A stretch of DNA of 64,000 nucleotides from Janibacter cremeus (GTDB lineage: Bacteria; Actinomycetota; Actinomycetes; Actinomycetales; Dermatophilaceae): NCBI RefSeq assembly GCF_013409205.1, contig NZ_JACCAE010000001.1:2666001-2730000 (forward strand), read 5' to 3'. Position numbers and translations under genes: made by a program. This document shows positions 7,288 to 15,706 of this stretch, piece by piece (the first letter of the stretch is position 1; every line of letters begins with the position of its first letter). The notes beneath the pieces are model-generated. The model was not told where the DNA came from and did not search any database. It was given only the letters and a program-made list of their open reading frames with translations.

Positions 7288-8751
7288 GTGTCCTTCGACT
7301 ACAAGGTCGCCGACCTGGGCCTCGCCGAGGCCGGCCGCCACCAGATCCGTCTCGCCGAGCACGAGATGCCCGGCCTGATGAGCATCCGCGAGGAATTTGC
7401 CGAGTCGCAGCCCCTCAAGGGCGCGAAGATCGCCGGCTCGCTGCACATGACCGTGCAGACCGCGGTGCTCATCGAGACCCTCACCGCCCTCGGCGCGCAG
7501 GTGCGCTGGGCCAGCTGCAACATCTACTCCACCCAGGACGAGGCCGCCGCGGCCATCGTCGTCGGCCCCAACGGCACGCCGCAGGACCCGCAGGGTGTTC
7601 CCGTCTTCGCCTGGAAGGGCGAGACGCTCGAGGAGTACTGGGACTGCACCCACGAGATCCTCACCTGGGCCGACACCGGTGACGGCATCGACGGCCCGAA
7701 CATGATCCTCGACGACGGCGGCGACGCCACGATGCTCGTCCACAACGGTCGTACCTGGGAGCAGGCCGGCCAGGTCCCGCCCACGACGGAGGACGACCCC
7801 GAGGAGTTCACCGTCGTCAAGGCCCTCGTGCGTCGCACCCTCGAGCAGGACCCGCAGAAGTGGGCCGCGGTCGCCGAGCGGATCAAGGGAGTCACCGAGG
7901 AGACCACGACCGGCGTGCACCGCCTGTACCAGCTGGCCGAGGCCGGCGAACTGCTCTTCCCGGCGATCAACGTCAACGATGCGGTCACCAAGTCCAAGTT
8001 CGACAACAAGTACGGCACGCGCCACTCCGTGCTCGACGGTCTCAACCGCGCCACCGACGTCCTCGTCGGCGGCAAGGTCGCGGTCGTCGCCGGCTACGGG
8101 GACGTCGGCAAGGGCGTCTCCGCCGCGCTCGCCGGCCAGGGTGCCCGGGTCATCGTCACCGAGGTCGACCCGATCTGCGCGCTGCAGGCCGCGATGGACG
8201 GCTACCAGGTCACGACCATGGACCAGGCCGCCGCGTACGGCGACATCTTCGTCACGACCACCGGGTGCTTCGACGTCATCACCGCCGACCACATGGCCGC
8301 GATGAAGAACAAGGCGATCGTCTCCAACATCGGGCACTTCGACAACGAGATCGACATGGCCGGCCTCGCACGGACGCCGGGCATCACCAAGACCGAGATC
8401 AAGCCGCAGGTCCACGAGTGGACCTTCGCCAACGGCAGCTCGATCATCGTGCTGTCCGAGGGGCGCCTGATGAACCTCGGCAACGCCACCGGTCACCCGA
8501 GCTTCGTGATGAGCAACTCCTTCGCGAACCAGACGATCGCGCAGATCGAGCTCTTCGCCAAGGCCGAGGAGTACGTCGACGAGGACGGCAACCCGAGCGT
8601 CACCACGCTGCCGAAGCACCTTGACGAGAAGGTCGCGCGCCTGCACCTCGACGCCCTCGGCGTCGAGCTGACCGAGCTGACCAAGGACCAGGCCGAGTAC
8701 CTCGGCGTGGACGTCGCGGGGCCGTACAAGCCGGAGCACTACCGCTACTGA
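7288..8751 (+). CDS. ahcY: S-adenosylhomocysteinase
   Basis: A 487-aa cytosolic NAD-dependent enzyme that hydrolyses S-adenosylhomocysteine to adenosine and homocysteine, closing the methyl cycle. Seen: the N-terminal substrate domain ([45 protein letters not shown]), the NAD-binding [13 protein letters not shown] (near residue 270), [16 protein letters not shown] and the conserved C-terminus ending KPEHYRY. It has the insertion after WASCNI typical of actinobacterial and plant forms, which accounts for its length. GTG start with AGGAG at 7276-7280. It is next to mtrAB, as sahH is in mycobacteria. Confidence 0.95.
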   Translation: MSFDYKVADLGLAEAGRHQIRLAEHEMPGLMSIREEFAESQPLKGAKIAGSLHMTVQTAVLIETLTALGAQVRWASCNIYSTQDEAAAAIVVGPNGTPQDPQGVPVFAWKGETLEEYWDCTHEILTWADTGDGIDGPNMILDDGGDATMLVHNGRTWEQAGQVPPTTEDDPEEFTVVKALVRRTLEQDPQKWAAVAERIKGVTEETTTGVHRLYQLAEAGELLFPAINVNDAVTKSKFDNKYGTRHSVLDGLNRATDVLVGGKVAVVAGYGDVGKGVSAALAGQGARVIVTEVDPICALQAAMDGYQVTTMDQAAAYGDIFVTTTGCFDVITADHMAAMKNKAIVSNIGHFDNEIDMAGLARTPGITKTEIKPQVHEWTFANGSSIIVLSEGRLMNLGNATGHPSFVMSNSFANQTIAQIELFAKAEEYVDEDGNPSVTTLPKHLDEKVARLHLDALGVELTELTKDQAEYLGVDVAGPYKPEHYRY

Positions 8752-8802
8752 GCCCGGACTCCGAGGATCCGGAGCGCGGTTCAAGGCACGGGGAGGCGCT
8801 AG

Positions 8803-8861
8803 GGAAAAGTCCGGACCGCTTGACGTGATTGTCACGTCGGGTGCGAAGTCCGGACTTTTCC
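8803..8861. terminator. Large imperfect palindrome between convergent ahcY and SMR genes
   Basis: Arms GGAAAAGTCCGGA (8803-8815) and TCCGGACTTTTCC (8849-8861) are perfect 13-bp inverted repeats. Inside is a second inverted repeat, GACGTG/CACGTC (8822-8838), and the right arm contains the 12-bp palindrome AAGTCCGGACTT (8847-8858). It lies downstream of both flanking genes, so a bidirectional terminator is the simplest reading. The nested symmetry is unusual for one and could also mark a protein-binding site. Confidence 0.5.
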
Positions 8862-8892
8862 TTGAGTCGCGCCAACCCCGTCCTTGGACCGT

Positions 8893-9222
8893 TCAGTCGT
8901 GGTCCCGGGTCGGGACGAGCTTCAGGCCGACGACGGCGACGATGATCCCGGCGATGAGGACTGCCTTGACCGGGGCGAAGGTCTCCTCCCCGGTGGTCAT
9001 GGCCCAGGTGACGGTGAGCGCGGCGCCGACTCCGGTCCAGATCGCGTAGCCCGTCCCGATCGGGATCGTGCGCACGGCGACCCCGAGGCCGAGCATGCTG
9101 ATCGCGAGGGCGAGGACGAAGACGGCGCTCGCCGTGGGGTGGGTGAAGCCGTCGGAACGGCCCAGGGCGGTGGCCCAGACGGCCTCGAGGACGGCGCTGC
9201 CCAGCAGGACGAGCCACGGCAC
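8893..9222 (-). CDS. SMR-family transporter subunit (Gdx/SugE-like)
   Basis: A 109-aa four-helix inner-membrane protein of the small multidrug resistance family. Seen: the membrane-embedded Glu in helix 1 (LVLLGSAVLEAVWATAL), the RTIPIGTGYAIWTGVGAALTV helix-3 signature, and a C-terminal helix. Its GTG start lies one base after the stop of the other SMR gene, so the two are co-translated and probably form a hetero-oligomer. Under a guanidine-responsive leader the expected substrate is guanidinium, exported in exchange for protons. The Glu and the helix-3 Trp are the proton/substrate residues known from the family. Confidence 0.85.
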   Translation of the reverse strand: MPWLVLLGSAVLEAVWATALGRSDGFTHPTASAVFVLALAISMLGLGVAVRTIPIGTGYAIWTGVGAALTVTWAMTTGEETFAPVKAVLIAGIIVAVVGLKLVPTRDHD

Positions 9223-9223
9223 G

Positions 9224-9538
9224 TCAAGCCACCGCCTTCAGGCCGGCGACACAGCCGACGAGCAGGACGAGCAGTGCCAACCGGCCGGCGGAGGCGACTT
9301 CCTCCCCCTTCGCCATGGACCACACGACCGTGAGTGTGGCGCCGATGCCGACCCAGACGGCGTACGCGGTGCCGGTGGGGATGTCGGTCATGGCCCACGC
9401 CAGACCGAGCATGCTCGCGGTGAGGGAGACGACGAAGACGACTGTGGGTCCGGGTCGGGTGAAACCCCGCGACGCGGACAGAGCGGTGGCCCACAGCGCC
9501 TCGAGCATCCCCGAGACGATGAGGACGAGCCAGGACAT
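9224..9538 (-). CDS. SMR-family transporter subunit, first gene of the guanidinium-exporter pair
   Basis: A 104-aa protein, SugE/Gdx type: WLVLIVSGMLEALWATAL with the essential Glu in helix 1, FTRPGPTVVFVVSLTASMLGLAWAM in helix 2, and IPTGTAYAVWVGIGATLTV in helix 3. Four hydrophobic helices fill the chain. The ATG at 9538 is preceded by AAGGAG (9545-9550), which sits immediately after the guanidine-III riboswitch, so ligand binding could free or hide the ribosome site. It overlaps functionally with the downstream SMR gene (one-base gap). The guanidinium substrate is inferred from the riboswitch class. Confidence 0.88.
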   Translation of the reverse strand: MSWLVLIVSGMLEALWATALSASRGFTRPGPTVVFVVSLTASMLGLAWAMTDIPTGTAYAVWVGIGATLTVVWSMAKGEEVASAGRLALLVLLVGCVAGLKAVA

Positions 9539-9550
9539 GACTACTCCTTG

Positions 9551-9593
9551 TGAGTCAGTCTTGTCCTGGTGCGGGTACTGCTCCCTCGTCCGC
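9551..9593 (-). promoter_or_regulatory. Guanidine-III (ykkC-III) riboswitch
   Basis: Read on the minus strand from 9592, the leader contains the conserved blocks CGGACGAGG, GTACCCG and AGGACAAGAC in the order and spacing of the ykkC-III class, as I recall the consensus. GAGCAGT (before the second block) can pair with ACTGACTC (after the third) with one bulged A, giving the closing stem. The SMR ribosome site AAGGAG follows within two bases of the stem. The downstream SMR exporter pair is the classic guanidine-III target. Confidence 0.85.
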
Positions 9594-9705
9594 AGGCCGA
9601 TCGCCGGACCTCGATCCTGAGGATAACGGCGATGGCTGCCCGGTGCATGCCGGTGCCTGTGTGATGATGAACGGGCAGCAGACCACACGTGCGAAAGGGA
9701 TCACC

Positions 9706-10383
9706 GTGAAGGGACGTGTCCTCGTCGTCGACGACGACCAGGCGCTGGCAGAGATGCTCGGGATCGTCCTCCGGAAGGAAGGGCTCGACGTCGCGCACGT
9801 CGCCGATGGAGCGCGGGCACTCGACGCCTTCCACGAGGCCCGACCTGATCTGGTGCTGCTCGACGTCATGCTGCCCGGGATGGACGGGATCGAGATCTGC
9901 CGACGGATCCGGCAGGAGTCGGGGCTCCCGATCGTCATGCTCACCGCCCGGACCGACACCGTCGACGTGGTCGTCGGCCTCGAGTCGGGCGCCGACGACT
10001 ACATCGTCAAGCCGTTCAAGCCCCAGGAGCTCATCGCGCGGCTGCGCGCCCGCCTGCGCCGCGGAGACGAGCCGGAGCCGGAGCGGCTGACGATCGGCGA
10101 CCTGGCCATCGACGTCGCCGGGCACTCGGTCAAGCGGGGGGACGAGCCGCTCGCACTGACGCCACTGGAGTTCGACCTCCTCGTCGCCCTCGCACGCAAG
10201 CCGTGGCAGGTCTTCAGCCGTGAGGTCCTCCTCGAGCAGGTCTGGGGCTACCGGCACGCCGGAGACACCCGCCTGGTCAACGTGCACGTGCAGCGCCTGC
10301 GCAGCAAGATCGAGCACGACCCGGAGAACCCCCAGATCGTCGTCACCGTCCGGGGAGTCGGGTACAAGGCCGGGTCGGCCTGA
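9706..10383 (+). CDS. mtrA: DNA-binding response regulator MtrA
   Basis: A 225-aa OmpR-type regulator that pairs with the sensor kinase MtrB to control cell-wall and division genes. The receiver domain shows the acidic pocket DDD (residues 9-11), the phosphoacceptor D53 (LLDVMLPGMDG), T81-region LTAR and the K103-region VKPF. The C-terminal winged helix is complete (LTPLEFDLLVALARKPWQVFSR, HVQRLRSKIE, VTVRGVGYKA). GTG 9706 with AAAGGGA seven bases upstream gives the usual short N-terminus. An in-frame ATG at 9664 would add 14 residues; it overlaps the stop of a 10-codon ORF at 9632-9664. mtrB follows two bases after the stop. Confidence 0.94.
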   Translation: MKGRVLVVDDDQALAEMLGIVLRKEGLDVAHVADGARALDAFHEARPDLVLLDVMLPGMDGIEICRRIRQESGLPIVMLTARTDTVDVVVGLESGADDYIVKPFKPQELIARLRARLRRGDEPEPERLTIGDLAIDVAGHSVKRGDEPLALTPLEFDLLVALARKPWQVFSREVLLEQVWGYRHAGDTRLVNVHVQRLRSKIEHDPENPQIVVTVRGVGYKAGSA

Positions 10384-10385
10384 GC

Positions 10386-12110
10386 ATGGCCTCGGCGCCC
10401 TCGACGGAGGCGACCGAGGCCTCGGACGCGTCGGGCGCCGAGGAGTCGGGCGCCTCGACGGCGACCCGGGCGCACGCCCTCGCGCGGGCCGTGCAGGCGG
10501 TCGTCGACCTGTGGCGGCGTTCACTGCGATTCCGGGTGGTCACGAGCACGCTCGTCCTCGGTCTCGTCGTCGTCTCGATCATCAGCCTGACGATGTACCG
10601 CTCCATCGCCGACGGCCTCGTCGAGGAGAAGATCGACCACTCGCAGGCCGACTCGCTCCAGCTGACCACCCGGGCACAGAGCTACTTCAACAACACCGAC
10701 GTCGAGCCGGGGGAGCTTGACGTGTCCGCCTCCGACTTCGTGGCCCGGTCCCTCGCGCCGCCGAGTGGTGACGACAGCCGCTACGTCATCCTCACCCCGA
10801 GCACGCAGAACGAGTCCTCGACGATCTCGACAGTGGCCTACCCGCAGGGCGTCGGCCTGGACCAGGTCCCTGCCGCCCTTCGCCAGGCAGTGGCCGCCGA
10901 CCCTGCCCGGCAGCAGACGATGACCATCGAGCTGGAGCGCTCCGACGTCGACGGGGCCACGGAGCCGCTCACGGGTGTGCCGCTCAACACCGACGCCGGC
11001 CCGGCCGTCGTGGTCGGGTCCCGGATCGAGGTGCCGACGGCCGGCAACCACGACCTGTACTTCATCTACCCGATGGACCAGGAGCAGGCCACCCTGCAGA
11101 CCATCTCGCGCTCCTTCTTCCTGGGTGCGCTGTTTCTCATCGGCCTCGTCTCCGGTATCGCCTACATCGTCACGAGCATGGTTGTCACGCCGGTACGCCG
11201 GGCCGCCTCGGCCGCCGAGCGACTGTCATCCGGACACCTCAACGAGCGGATGTCCGCGCGCGGTCACGACGACCTCGCGCTGCTGGGGCAGTCCTTCAAC
11301 GACATGGCCGACAACCTGCAGACTCAGATCCGCCAGCTCGAGGGCCTCTCGCGGGTGCAGCAGCGCTTCGTCTCCGACGTCTCGCACGAGCTGCGCACGC
11401 CCTTGACGACGATCCGGATGGCCGCCGACCTGCTCCACTCCTCCCGGGACGAGATGGACCCGGTGACCGGGCGCTCGGCAGAGCTGCTCCATGACGAGCT
11501 CGACCGCTTCGAGGAGCTGCTCGCCGACCTTCTCGAGATCTCCCGCTACGACGCCGGCGCGGCGGTCCTCGAGCAGGACCCGGTCGACCTCTACGCGATC
11601 ATCGACCGCGTCGTGCTGGCGACGGAGTCGATCGCCGACGCCCGCGGCAGCGACGTCATCGTCCACCGGGAGCCGGCTCGGAGCGCCGTCGCCGAGATCG
11701 ACTCACGACGGATCGAGCGGGTCCTGCGCAACCTCGTCGTGAACGCGATCGAGCACGGTGAAGGTCGTCCTGTCGACATCTGGGTCGGCATTGACGACGA
11801 GGCCGCGGCGGTGATGATCCAGGACCACGGTGTGGGGCTGAAGGCCGGCGAGGCGTCGCTCGTGTTCAACCGTTTCTGGCGCGCTGACCCGGCCCGGACC
11901 CGCACCACCGGCGGGTCCGGACTCGGCCTGGCCATCGCACTCGAGGACGCCCGACTGCACCATGGGTGGCTGCAGGCATGGGGTGAACCGGGAGAGGGCT
12001 CCCGCTTCCGGCTGACCGTGCCGCGTGCGGCCGGTGCCCCGCTGACGACGTCCCCGCTGCCACTGACGCCGCGCGAGGGGCGGCTGCCCGGGGAGGTCGG
12101 GTCCGCGTGA
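10386..12110 (+). CDS. mtrB: Sensor histidine kinase MtrB
   Basis: A 574-aa membrane kinase. A cytoplasmic Ala/Glu-rich tail of ~45 residues precedes the first membrane helix (STLVLGLVVVSIISLTMY), followed by an extracytoplasmic sensor domain of about 170 residues, a second helix (FFLGALFLIGLVSGIAYIV) and HAMP. The H-box DVSHELRTPLTTIRM lies near residue 333, and the ATPase boxes follow: LRNLVVNAIEHG (N), IQDHGVGL (G1), FNRFWRAD (F) and GGSGLGLAIA (G2). Length and topology match MtrB. The stop overlaps the lpqB GTG by four bases, giving the conserved mtrA-mtrB-lpqB operon. Confidence 0.94.
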   Translation: MASAPSTEATEASDASGAEESGASTATRAHALARAVQAVVDLWRRSLRFRVVTSTLVLGLVVVSIISLTMYRSIADGLVEEKIDHSQADSLQLTTRAQSYFNNTDVEPGELDVSASDFVARSLAPPSGDDSRYVILTPSTQNESSTISTVAYPQGVGLDQVPAALRQAVAADPARQQTMTIELERSDVDGATEPLTGVPLNTDAGPAVVVGSRIEVPTAGNHDLYFIYPMDQEQATLQTISRSFFLGALFLIGLVSGIAYIVTSMVVTPVRRAASAAERLSSGHLNERMSARGHDDLALLGQSFNDMADNLQTQIRQLEGLSRVQQRFVSDVSHELRTPLTTIRMAADLLHSSRDEMDPVTGRSAELLHDELDRFEELLADLLEISRYDAGAAVLEQDPVDLYAIIDRVVLATESIADARGSDVIVHREPARSAVAEIDSRRIERVLRNLVVNAIEHGEGRPVDIWVGIDDEAAAVMIQDHGVGLKAGEASLVFNRFWRADPARTRTTGGSGLGLAIALEDARLHHGWLQAWGEPGEGSRFRLTVPRAAGAPLTTSPLPLTPREGRLPGEVGSA

Positions 12111-13876
12111 CCGGCAAGGACATCACCCGGCGCAGCGCGCTCGGCCTGGCGGTGGTGGGTACGCTCGCCGGCTGCGGGCTGAACACCAGCTCGACGATCC
12201 GCCCCGGGGAGCCGATCGACGGCCCCCGCCCCCAGCCGCTCTCGCGCACGCCCAACGGGCCCACGCCCGGTGCCACGGCCGAGGAGGTCATCCGGGGCTT
12301 CCTGCGCGCCGGGTCCACCAGCGGTGAGGGCCTGGAGGTCACCCGCTCCTACCTCACGCAGGCGACGGCCCAGGGCTGGATCCCGGACAGCCAGACGGTG
12401 ATCTACACCGGGGACCTCGAGGTCCAGGATCTGGGCAAGGGGGACTACCGGGTGAGCGCGCGCGTCGTCGCGCGCATCAACGCCGATGCTCGCTACCTGG
12501 TCTCCCCGCCCTACGACGGTGCCGCCTTCGACTTCCACGTCGAGCGAGTCGAGGGCGAGTGGCGCATCGACGAGCTCCAGGAGGGGTTCGGCCGGCTCCT
12601 CGAGGAGCCCGAGGTCGACTACATCTACCGCGAGTACCCCGTGCACTACCCGGCAATCGGGTGGAACGCGCTGGTCGTGGACCAGCGGTGGGTGACCCAG
12701 GACCAGATGGCCACCCGGTTGACCCGCGCCCAGCTGGGCAGCATCCCCAGCTACCTGCGTGAGGCCGTCTCCAGCGACATCGGGGCGAGGCTCGCCGTGG
12801 ACGCCGTCCCGGTACGCAGCGGGGTGGCGATCGTCGACCTCGAGAGCGAGTCGGTCGCCGACGACGCCACCGCCCGCAAGCGACTGGCGGCACAACTCGT
12901 GGCCACGTTGATGTCCCTGCCGGGGGTCACGGAGGTGGCGATCACCCTCTCGGGTGCACCTCTGGACCTCGGCGTGACGGCACCCCTGACCTCGCCCGAG
13001 CAGCTCGGCTTCGTCGACCGGACCCAGACGAACGAGCCGACGGTCCTCGTCCGTCGTGGGCAGAAGGTCGTGCCGGCGGACGTCCGGTTGACCTCCGTCT
13101 CCGCCGCGGACGTGCGTCAGGAGGAGTCGCCCTTCCCGCCGTTGGAGCCGCAGTGGCGCCTGCTGGCGCTGCGGCCTGATGGCAAGGAGATGGCGGCTGT
13201 CGACGCCGGGCGGGAGCACCTGCACCGCGTGCTCGACGACGGCGACTACGTGCACGTGGGTCCCTTTGCCGCCGCGATGACCCGCCCCTGCTACGACTAC
13301 GGCGGTGTGCTCTGGGTCGGCGGCTCCGGGCTCGGCCGCGAGGAGGGCCATCGCCTGTGGGCGATCAACTCCACGGTCGACCCCACCAACCAGGCCGAGT
13401 CCGCCCCGCAGCACGTGCCTGCCCAGTGGTTGGGCGCCCGGTTCGTGCAAGCCGCGGTGGTCTCCCCCGAGGGCAGTCGGATCGCCGTGATCTCCGAGGA
13501 CGAACCCGGGACCGGGAGCATCCTGGAGGTCTCCGGCATCGCCCGTCGGGCGAACGGGTTGCCGACCACGACCTCCCCTCAGGGCTTTCGCATCGGGGCA
13601 GAGCTGGTCGAGATGCTCGATGCGGTGTGGGTCGGCCAGTCCACGCTCGCCGTCATCGGTCGCCGCGACAAGCAGAAGGACATGCAGCCCTACCTCGTGG
13701 AGGTCGGTGGCCCGGTCAGGGCCATGACCGAGCGCAAGGGCGCCGTTGCCATCACCACGACCGGCGATGACCAGGACGTCGTGATCCGGACGAAGAAGGA
13801 CCGTATGTTCCAGCGTGCCGGCGGTCGGTGGCAGGAGCTGAAGGCCATCGACGGCGTCGTCACCGCCGGGGTCTGA
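12107..13876 (+). CDS. lpqB: Lipoprotein LpqB
   Basis: A 589-aa exported lipoprotein that modulates MtrB. The signal is short with a lipobox, TLAGC, lipidating Cys23. It is preceded by TRRSALGLAVVG, a twin-arginine-like n-region. Then come the LpqB N-terminal region (TAEEVIRGFLRAGSTSGEG), a GerMN domain (residues ~200-290) and a C-terminal beta-propeller (residues ~310-589; LLALRPDGKEMAAV, AVVSPEGSRIAVIS repeats). The GTG start overlaps the mtrB stop (GTGA). The family's role beside MtrAB in the cell envelope is known from mycobacteria; nothing here is unusual except the RR motif. Confidence 0.92.
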   Translation: MTGKDITRRSALGLAVVGTLAGCGLNTSSTIRPGEPIDGPRPQPLSRTPNGPTPGATAEEVIRGFLRAGSTSGEGLEVTRSYLTQATAQGWIPDSQTVIYTGDLEVQDLGKGDYRVSARVVARINADARYLVSPPYDGAAFDFHVERVEGEWRIDELQEGFGRLLEEPEVDYIYREYPVHYPAIGWNALVVDQRWVTQDQMATRLTRAQLGSIPSYLREAVSSDIGARLAVDAVPVRSGVAIVDLESESVADDATARKRLAAQLVATLMSLPGVTEVAITLSGAPLDLGVTAPLTSPEQLGFVDRTQTNEPTVLVRRGQKVVPADVRLTSVSAADVRQEESPFPPLEPQWRLLALRPDGKEMAAVDAGREHLHRVLDDGDYVHVGPFAAAMTRPCYDYGGVLWVGGSGLGREEGHRLWAINSTVDPTNQAESAPQHVPAQWLGARFVQAAVVSPEGSRIAVISEDEPGTGSILEVSGIARRANGLPTTTSPQGFRIGAELVEMLDAVWVGQSTLAVIGRRDKQKDMQPYLVEVGGPVRAMTERKGAVAITTTGDDQDVVIRTKKDRMFQRAGGRWQELKAIDGVVTAGV

Positions 13877-13969
13877 CGCCGTCGCCCACACCCGCACCCC
13901 CGTGGTGCCGATGTCCCCACCCGGGCGAAGGGGGATGAGCGCTGCTGTCGCGTTCGTCAGGCTGGACGC

Positions 13970-14713
13970 GTGGTCACCATGCGTCTCGGCAGCGCCCTGG
14001 CCGCAGCCGGGGACCTCGTGCTGCCACGTACCTGCGCCGGGTGCGGCCGGTCGGGGGTGACCGTGTGCACCGGGTGTCGTGGAGCGCTGTGCGAGCTCGC
14101 CGTACCGTCGCTCGGGCCCCTCGCTCCGCATCCGGTCCCTCCCGACTGGCCCGGGTGCCACGCCACCGTGCGCTATGCGGGCGTGGCCGCGAGGCTGGTG
14201 CGCGCCTTCAAGGACGAGGACCGGCGCGACCTCGTCGACGTGCTCGCACGGCTGCTCGCCGATGCCGTCCGCAGGGCCGCGCAGGGCGGTTCCGGTCACC
14301 GCCACGGCAACTCTGTCCTCCTCGTGCCCGTCCCGTCCGCCCCGGCCGCCATCCGACGGCGCGGGGACCGGCCGATGCTCCTGCTGGCCGACCGTGCTGC
14401 CCGTCTGCTCGGCCCGGGCGTCGTCGTCGAGGCGGGACTGGGCCTGCGTCGGGGCACCGCGGACCAGGCCGGGCTGGACCGGGCTGCCCGGCTGGCGAAC
14501 CTCGATGGGTCGATGACCCCGCGCCGTCCCCACCGGCTGCGGGGGAAGCGCATCGTGCTCGTCGATGACGTGCTCACCTCCGGAGCGACCCTGACCGAGG
14601 GGCGCCGGGCGCTTCTCGGTGCGGGGGCGTCCCGGGTGGATCTCGCGGTCGCGATGATCACGCCGCGCCGATCGCCGACGCCGGGTCTACCTTTCCGCCC
14701 GTGTCCGGACTAA
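13970..14713 (+). CDS. comF: ComF-family phosphoribosyltransferase-like protein
   Basis: A 247-aa cytosolic protein of the ComF/GntX family, linked in other bacteria to uptake or use of external DNA. An N-terminal zinc ribbon is visible (RTCAGCGRSGVTVCTGC, four Cys), then the VRYAGVAARLVRAFKDEDRRD region, VLLVPVPSAPAAIRRRGDRP, and the PRPP-binding loop IVLVDDVLTSGATLTEG near residue 195. GTG 13970 or ATG 13979 are both possible starts (MRLGSALA); neither has a good ribosome site. The position between lpqB and hpf is conserved in actinobacteria. Confidence 0.9.
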   Translation: MVTMRLGSALAAAGDLVLPRTCAGCGRSGVTVCTGCRGALCELAVPSLGPLAPHPVPPDWPGCHATVRYAGVAARLVRAFKDEDRRDLVDVLARLLADAVRRAAQGGSGHRHGNSVLLVPVPSAPAAIRRRGDRPMLLLADRAARLLGPGVVVEAGLGLRRGTADQAGLDRAARLANLDGSMTPRRPHRLRGKRIVLVDDVLTSGATLTEGRRALLGAGASRVDLAVAMITPRRSPTPGLPFRPCPD

Positions 14714-14716
14714 CGT
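14711..14716 (+). promoter_or_regulatory. -10 hexamer TAACGT upstream of hpf
   Basis: TAACGT overlaps the comF stop and is followed by six bases and the ATG at 14723, the leaderless spacing. This places a 36-codon ORF at the 5' end of the predicted hpf transcript. Confidence 0.4.
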
Positions 14717-14722
14717 GTCGTC

Positions 14723-14833
14723 ATGGGCCCCGTTGTGGACCGGACAACCGGTACGACGCAGGGGCCCCTTGCGTCCTCCGCCGTGCGAACGGCCGTCCCG
14801 CCGACCCGGGAACGGAGGTGGTGCCCCGGCTGA
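14723..14833 (+). CDS. Putative leaderless 36-aa upstream ORF of hpf
   Basis: ATG 14723 opens 36 codons ending TGA at 14831-14833, 53 bases before hpf. The peptide starts MGPVVDRTTGTTQGPL and ends RRWCPG; no family is recognised. The frame contains GGGCCCC (14726-14732) and GGGGCCC (about 14762-14768), which can form a stem over the early codons. It is proposed only because of its exact placement after a TANNNT hexamer. It may be untranslated leader. Confidence 0.3.
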   Translation: MGPVVDRTTGTTQGPLASSAVRTAVPPTRERRWCPG

Positions 14834-14886
14834 CACGCCCTCGCCAGGCGTACCCCCATGCAGCACCGATGTCCCAGGAGGACTCC

Positions 14887-15582
14887 GTGGAAATTGCCAT
14901 CACCGGACGCAACGTCAACGTCTCCGATCGACTGAGGGACTACGTCGAGAGCAAGCTGTCGAAGGTCCCCCAGCTCGACCCGCGCGTCCAGCGGATCGAG
15001 GTCATGGTGAGTCACGAGCCCAACCCGCGCCAGGCGAAGGTCAGCGAGCGCGTCGAGGTCACCTGCCGGTCCAAGGGGCCCGTGATCCGCGCCGAGGCCA
15101 GCCACGATGACCGACAAGCAGCAGTGGATCTCGCCGCCGAGAAGCTTCTCGAGCGCCTGCGCCGCGCCCACGACAAGCGCAATGTCCGTCGTGGCCGACG
15201 CCGCACCTCAGTGGCCGCCGCGACTGCGGACCTGACCGAGCCACTGGCGCTCGACCAGCCCGCCCAGGAGCAGGAGGAGCCGGATCAGTTCGGCACGATC
15301 GGGGACAGCCCCATCGAGGTCCGCGAGAAGATGCACGAGTCAGCTCCGATGAACCTGGCCGAGGCCGTGCGGCGCATGGAGCTCGTCGGGCACGACTTCT
15401 TCCTCTTCCACGACGTGGACTACGACCGTCCGAGCGTCGTCTACCGCCGCCGCGGCTGGTCCTACGGGGTGATCCACCTCGAGGTGCAGGACGGTGCCGA
15501 CGGGAGCGACCTCGGCGCCACGGGAGTGGACGGGGTCGCCATCGAGGCGGCTCTGGCCCAGGGGGCCGGGGCCAGGACCTGA
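14887..15582 (+). CDS. hpf: Ribosome hibernation-promoting factor, long form
   Basis: A 231-aa protein that dimerises 70S ribosomes and inhibits translation in stationary phase or stress. The N-terminal S30AE domain (residues 1-105; VEIAITGRNVNVSDRLRDYVESKL, then the basic AVDLAAEKLLERLRRAHDK) binds the 30S subunit. A Thr/Glu-rich linker follows, and the C-terminal domain contains the typical PMNLAEAVRRMELVGHDFFLF and VVYRRRGWSYGVIHL. GTG 14887 is chosen because AGGAGG lies five bases upstream (14876-14881), better placed than for the in-frame ATG at 14869. A strong terminator hairpin follows. Confidence 0.93.
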   Translation: MEIAITGRNVNVSDRLRDYVESKLSKVPQLDPRVQRIEVMVSHEPNPRQAKVSERVEVTCRSKGPVIRAEASHDDRQAAVDLAAEKLLERLRRAHDKRNVRRGRRRTSVAAATADLTEPLALDQPAQEQEEPDQFGTIGDSPIEVREKMHESAPMNLAEAVRRMELVGHDFFLFHDVDYDRPSVVYRRRGWSYGVIHLEVQDGADGSDLGATGVDGVAIEAALAQGAGART

Positions 15583-15587
15583 GGTCA

Positions 15588-15648
15588 CGCGGACGGAGGC
15601 TGGGGGTGGCCCTTGGGCTTCGCACGAGCCCCCACACCTCCGTCCGCG
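15588..15648 (+). terminator. Terminator hairpin after hpf
   Basis: Outer arms CGCGGACGGAGG (15588-15599) and CCTCCGTCCGCG (15637-15648) pair perfectly over 12 bp, with an inner GGGGG/CCCCC helix. No T-run follows, as is usual in high-GC actinobacteria. It starts six bases after the hpf stop. Confidence 0.7.
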
Positions 15649-15706
15649 ATCCGGCGTCTCGCCGCGTCCTGTGGCGGCCGTCGGCGCCGCACGGCAGGGT
15701 GGGCCC

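Noticed and set aside
9632..9664. Ten-codon ORF overlapping an ATG at 9664 upstream of mtrA
   Set aside because: The preceding GATAAC is not at leaderless spacing, and the GTG 9706 start with its own ribosome site fits MtrA better; noted in the mtrA entry only.
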